From Clostridiales bacterium (lineage in GTDB: Bacteria > Bacillota > Clostridia > Tissierellales > Dethiosulfatibacteraceae), in contig DPPH01000155.1 in NCBI GenBank assembly GCA_003539375.1, positions 4,441 through 10,955 on the forward strand: a stretch of DNA of 6,515 nucleotides, in the 5' to 3' direction. How positions within the stretch are numbered: position 1 is the first letter of the stretch; every line of letters starts with the position of its first letter. The notes beneath the pieces were generated by a model. That model was not told where the DNA came from and made no database searches. It saw only the letters and a program-made list of their open reading frames with translations. Below are positions 6,163-6,515 of the stretch, in pieces. The translations under genes and the position numbers were made by a program.

Positions 6163-6515
6163 ATGAATGAAAAAATAGTAATAGGAGTAGGAGCTCTAAA
6201 TGATAATACAAAACAGCTTTATCATGATGTTTTAGAATCAATTATTGATGGAAAGTACACAGTAGTTTCTTTTAACTTTAATAAGCTCAACAAGAAAAAA
6301 GTAGATGTAGACATACTTCTAATTTCAACTCCAATAATGATTAATTTAGTAAAAAAACATATCAAGCCTACTACAAAGCTAATAACTATAACTAGAACCT
6401 TTACTAAAAAATCTTTTGAACTAATTTCTGCCGTACCAAATGCAGAAAAAATGTACCTTGTAAACAATGGTATAGATGTTACCTTTGAGACTATTTCATT
6501 AATATATACTTTAGG
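6163..6515 (+). CDS. Probable sigma-54-interacting transcriptional regulator, N-terminal part (runs off window)
   Basis: The frame is open from ATG 6163 to the window edge, giving 117 codons plus two bases. AAGAAGG (6149-6155) lies 7 nt before the start. The visible protein looks like an alpha/beta sensory domain: strand KIVIGVG, helix, strand VVSFNF, then VDVDILLIST (49-58), VKKHIKPTTKLITI, and near the edge EKMYLVNNGIDVTFETISLIYTLG at about 95-117. From memory, this order (a DxLLIS strand, then a K-hydrophobic-LVN stretch, then an ETI-LIY-LG helix) is common at the N-terminus of clostridial regulators that continue into PAS, sigma-54 AAA+ and Fis-type HTH domains. None of those later domains is inside the window, so the assignment rests on resemblance of the N-terminal domain alone. 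Its signal and targets are unknown. Control of the adjacent transporter is possible but not shown. Confidence 0.6.
   Translation, partial: MNEKIVIGVGALNDNTKQLYHDVLESIIDGKYTVVSFNFNKLNKKKVDVDILLISTPIMINLVKKHIKPTTKLITITRTFTKKSFELISAVPNAEKMYLVNNGIDVTFETISLIYTL

Noticed and set aside
6222..6467. Minus-strand open frame at the right edge
   Set aside because: The plus-strand frame from 6163 has a ribosome site, follows a terminator, and encodes a recognisable domain; the reverse frame is its shadow.

Overview
The window looks like chromosomal DNA from a low-GC Gram-positive anaerobe, most likely a clostridial-type Firmicute. The support is strong purine-rich Shine-Dalgarno sites (AAGGAGG type), AT-rich codons with AGA for arginine, a short lipoprotein signal peptide, and peptide-transporter ATPases that keep the four cysteines expected for an iron-sulfur cluster. 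The genus cannot be fixed from this sequence alone.

Layout, all genes on the + strand. Positions 1-582 are the C-terminal part of a type I glutamine synthetase (glnA), whose start lies outside the window. Only 14 nt later begins a complete five-gene ABC importer of the dipeptide/oligopeptide (Dpp/Opp) family: a lipoprotein substrate-binding protein (597-2204), two permeases (2271-3212 and 3226-4065) and two ATPases (4094-5077 and 5067-6059). A strong hairpin without a U-tract lies between the binding-protein gene and the first permease gene (2210-2242). An intrinsic terminator (6077-6112) closes the unit. A new gene then starts at 6163 and runs off the right edge. It resembles the N-terminal sensory region of clostridial sigma-54-interacting regulators.

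How the parts work together: the lipoprotein captures substrate outside the membrane, the BC permease pair forms the channel, and the DF ATPase pair powers uptake, probably of short peptides. No terminator or convincing promoter separates glnA from the transporter, so they may be co-transcribed, which would join ammonium assimilation to uptake of organic nitrogen. The hairpin probably lets the binding protein be made in excess over the membrane and ATPase subunits. The downstream regulator is a separate transcription unit and could control this operon or an unrelated one.

Two starts differ from the longest open frame. The binding protein starts at ATG 597, not GTG 588, and the first ATPase starts at GTG 4094, not ATG 4052. 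In both cases the Shine-Dalgarno position decides. There is no gene-free stretch longer than 103 nt. I saw no mobile element, CRISPR array, tRNA or rRNA, and nothing I would call a wholly new system. The points most worth a second look are the glnA-transporter linkage, the intra-operon hairpin, the repeat-built acidic linker, and an abrupt codon-usage change near the end of glnA.
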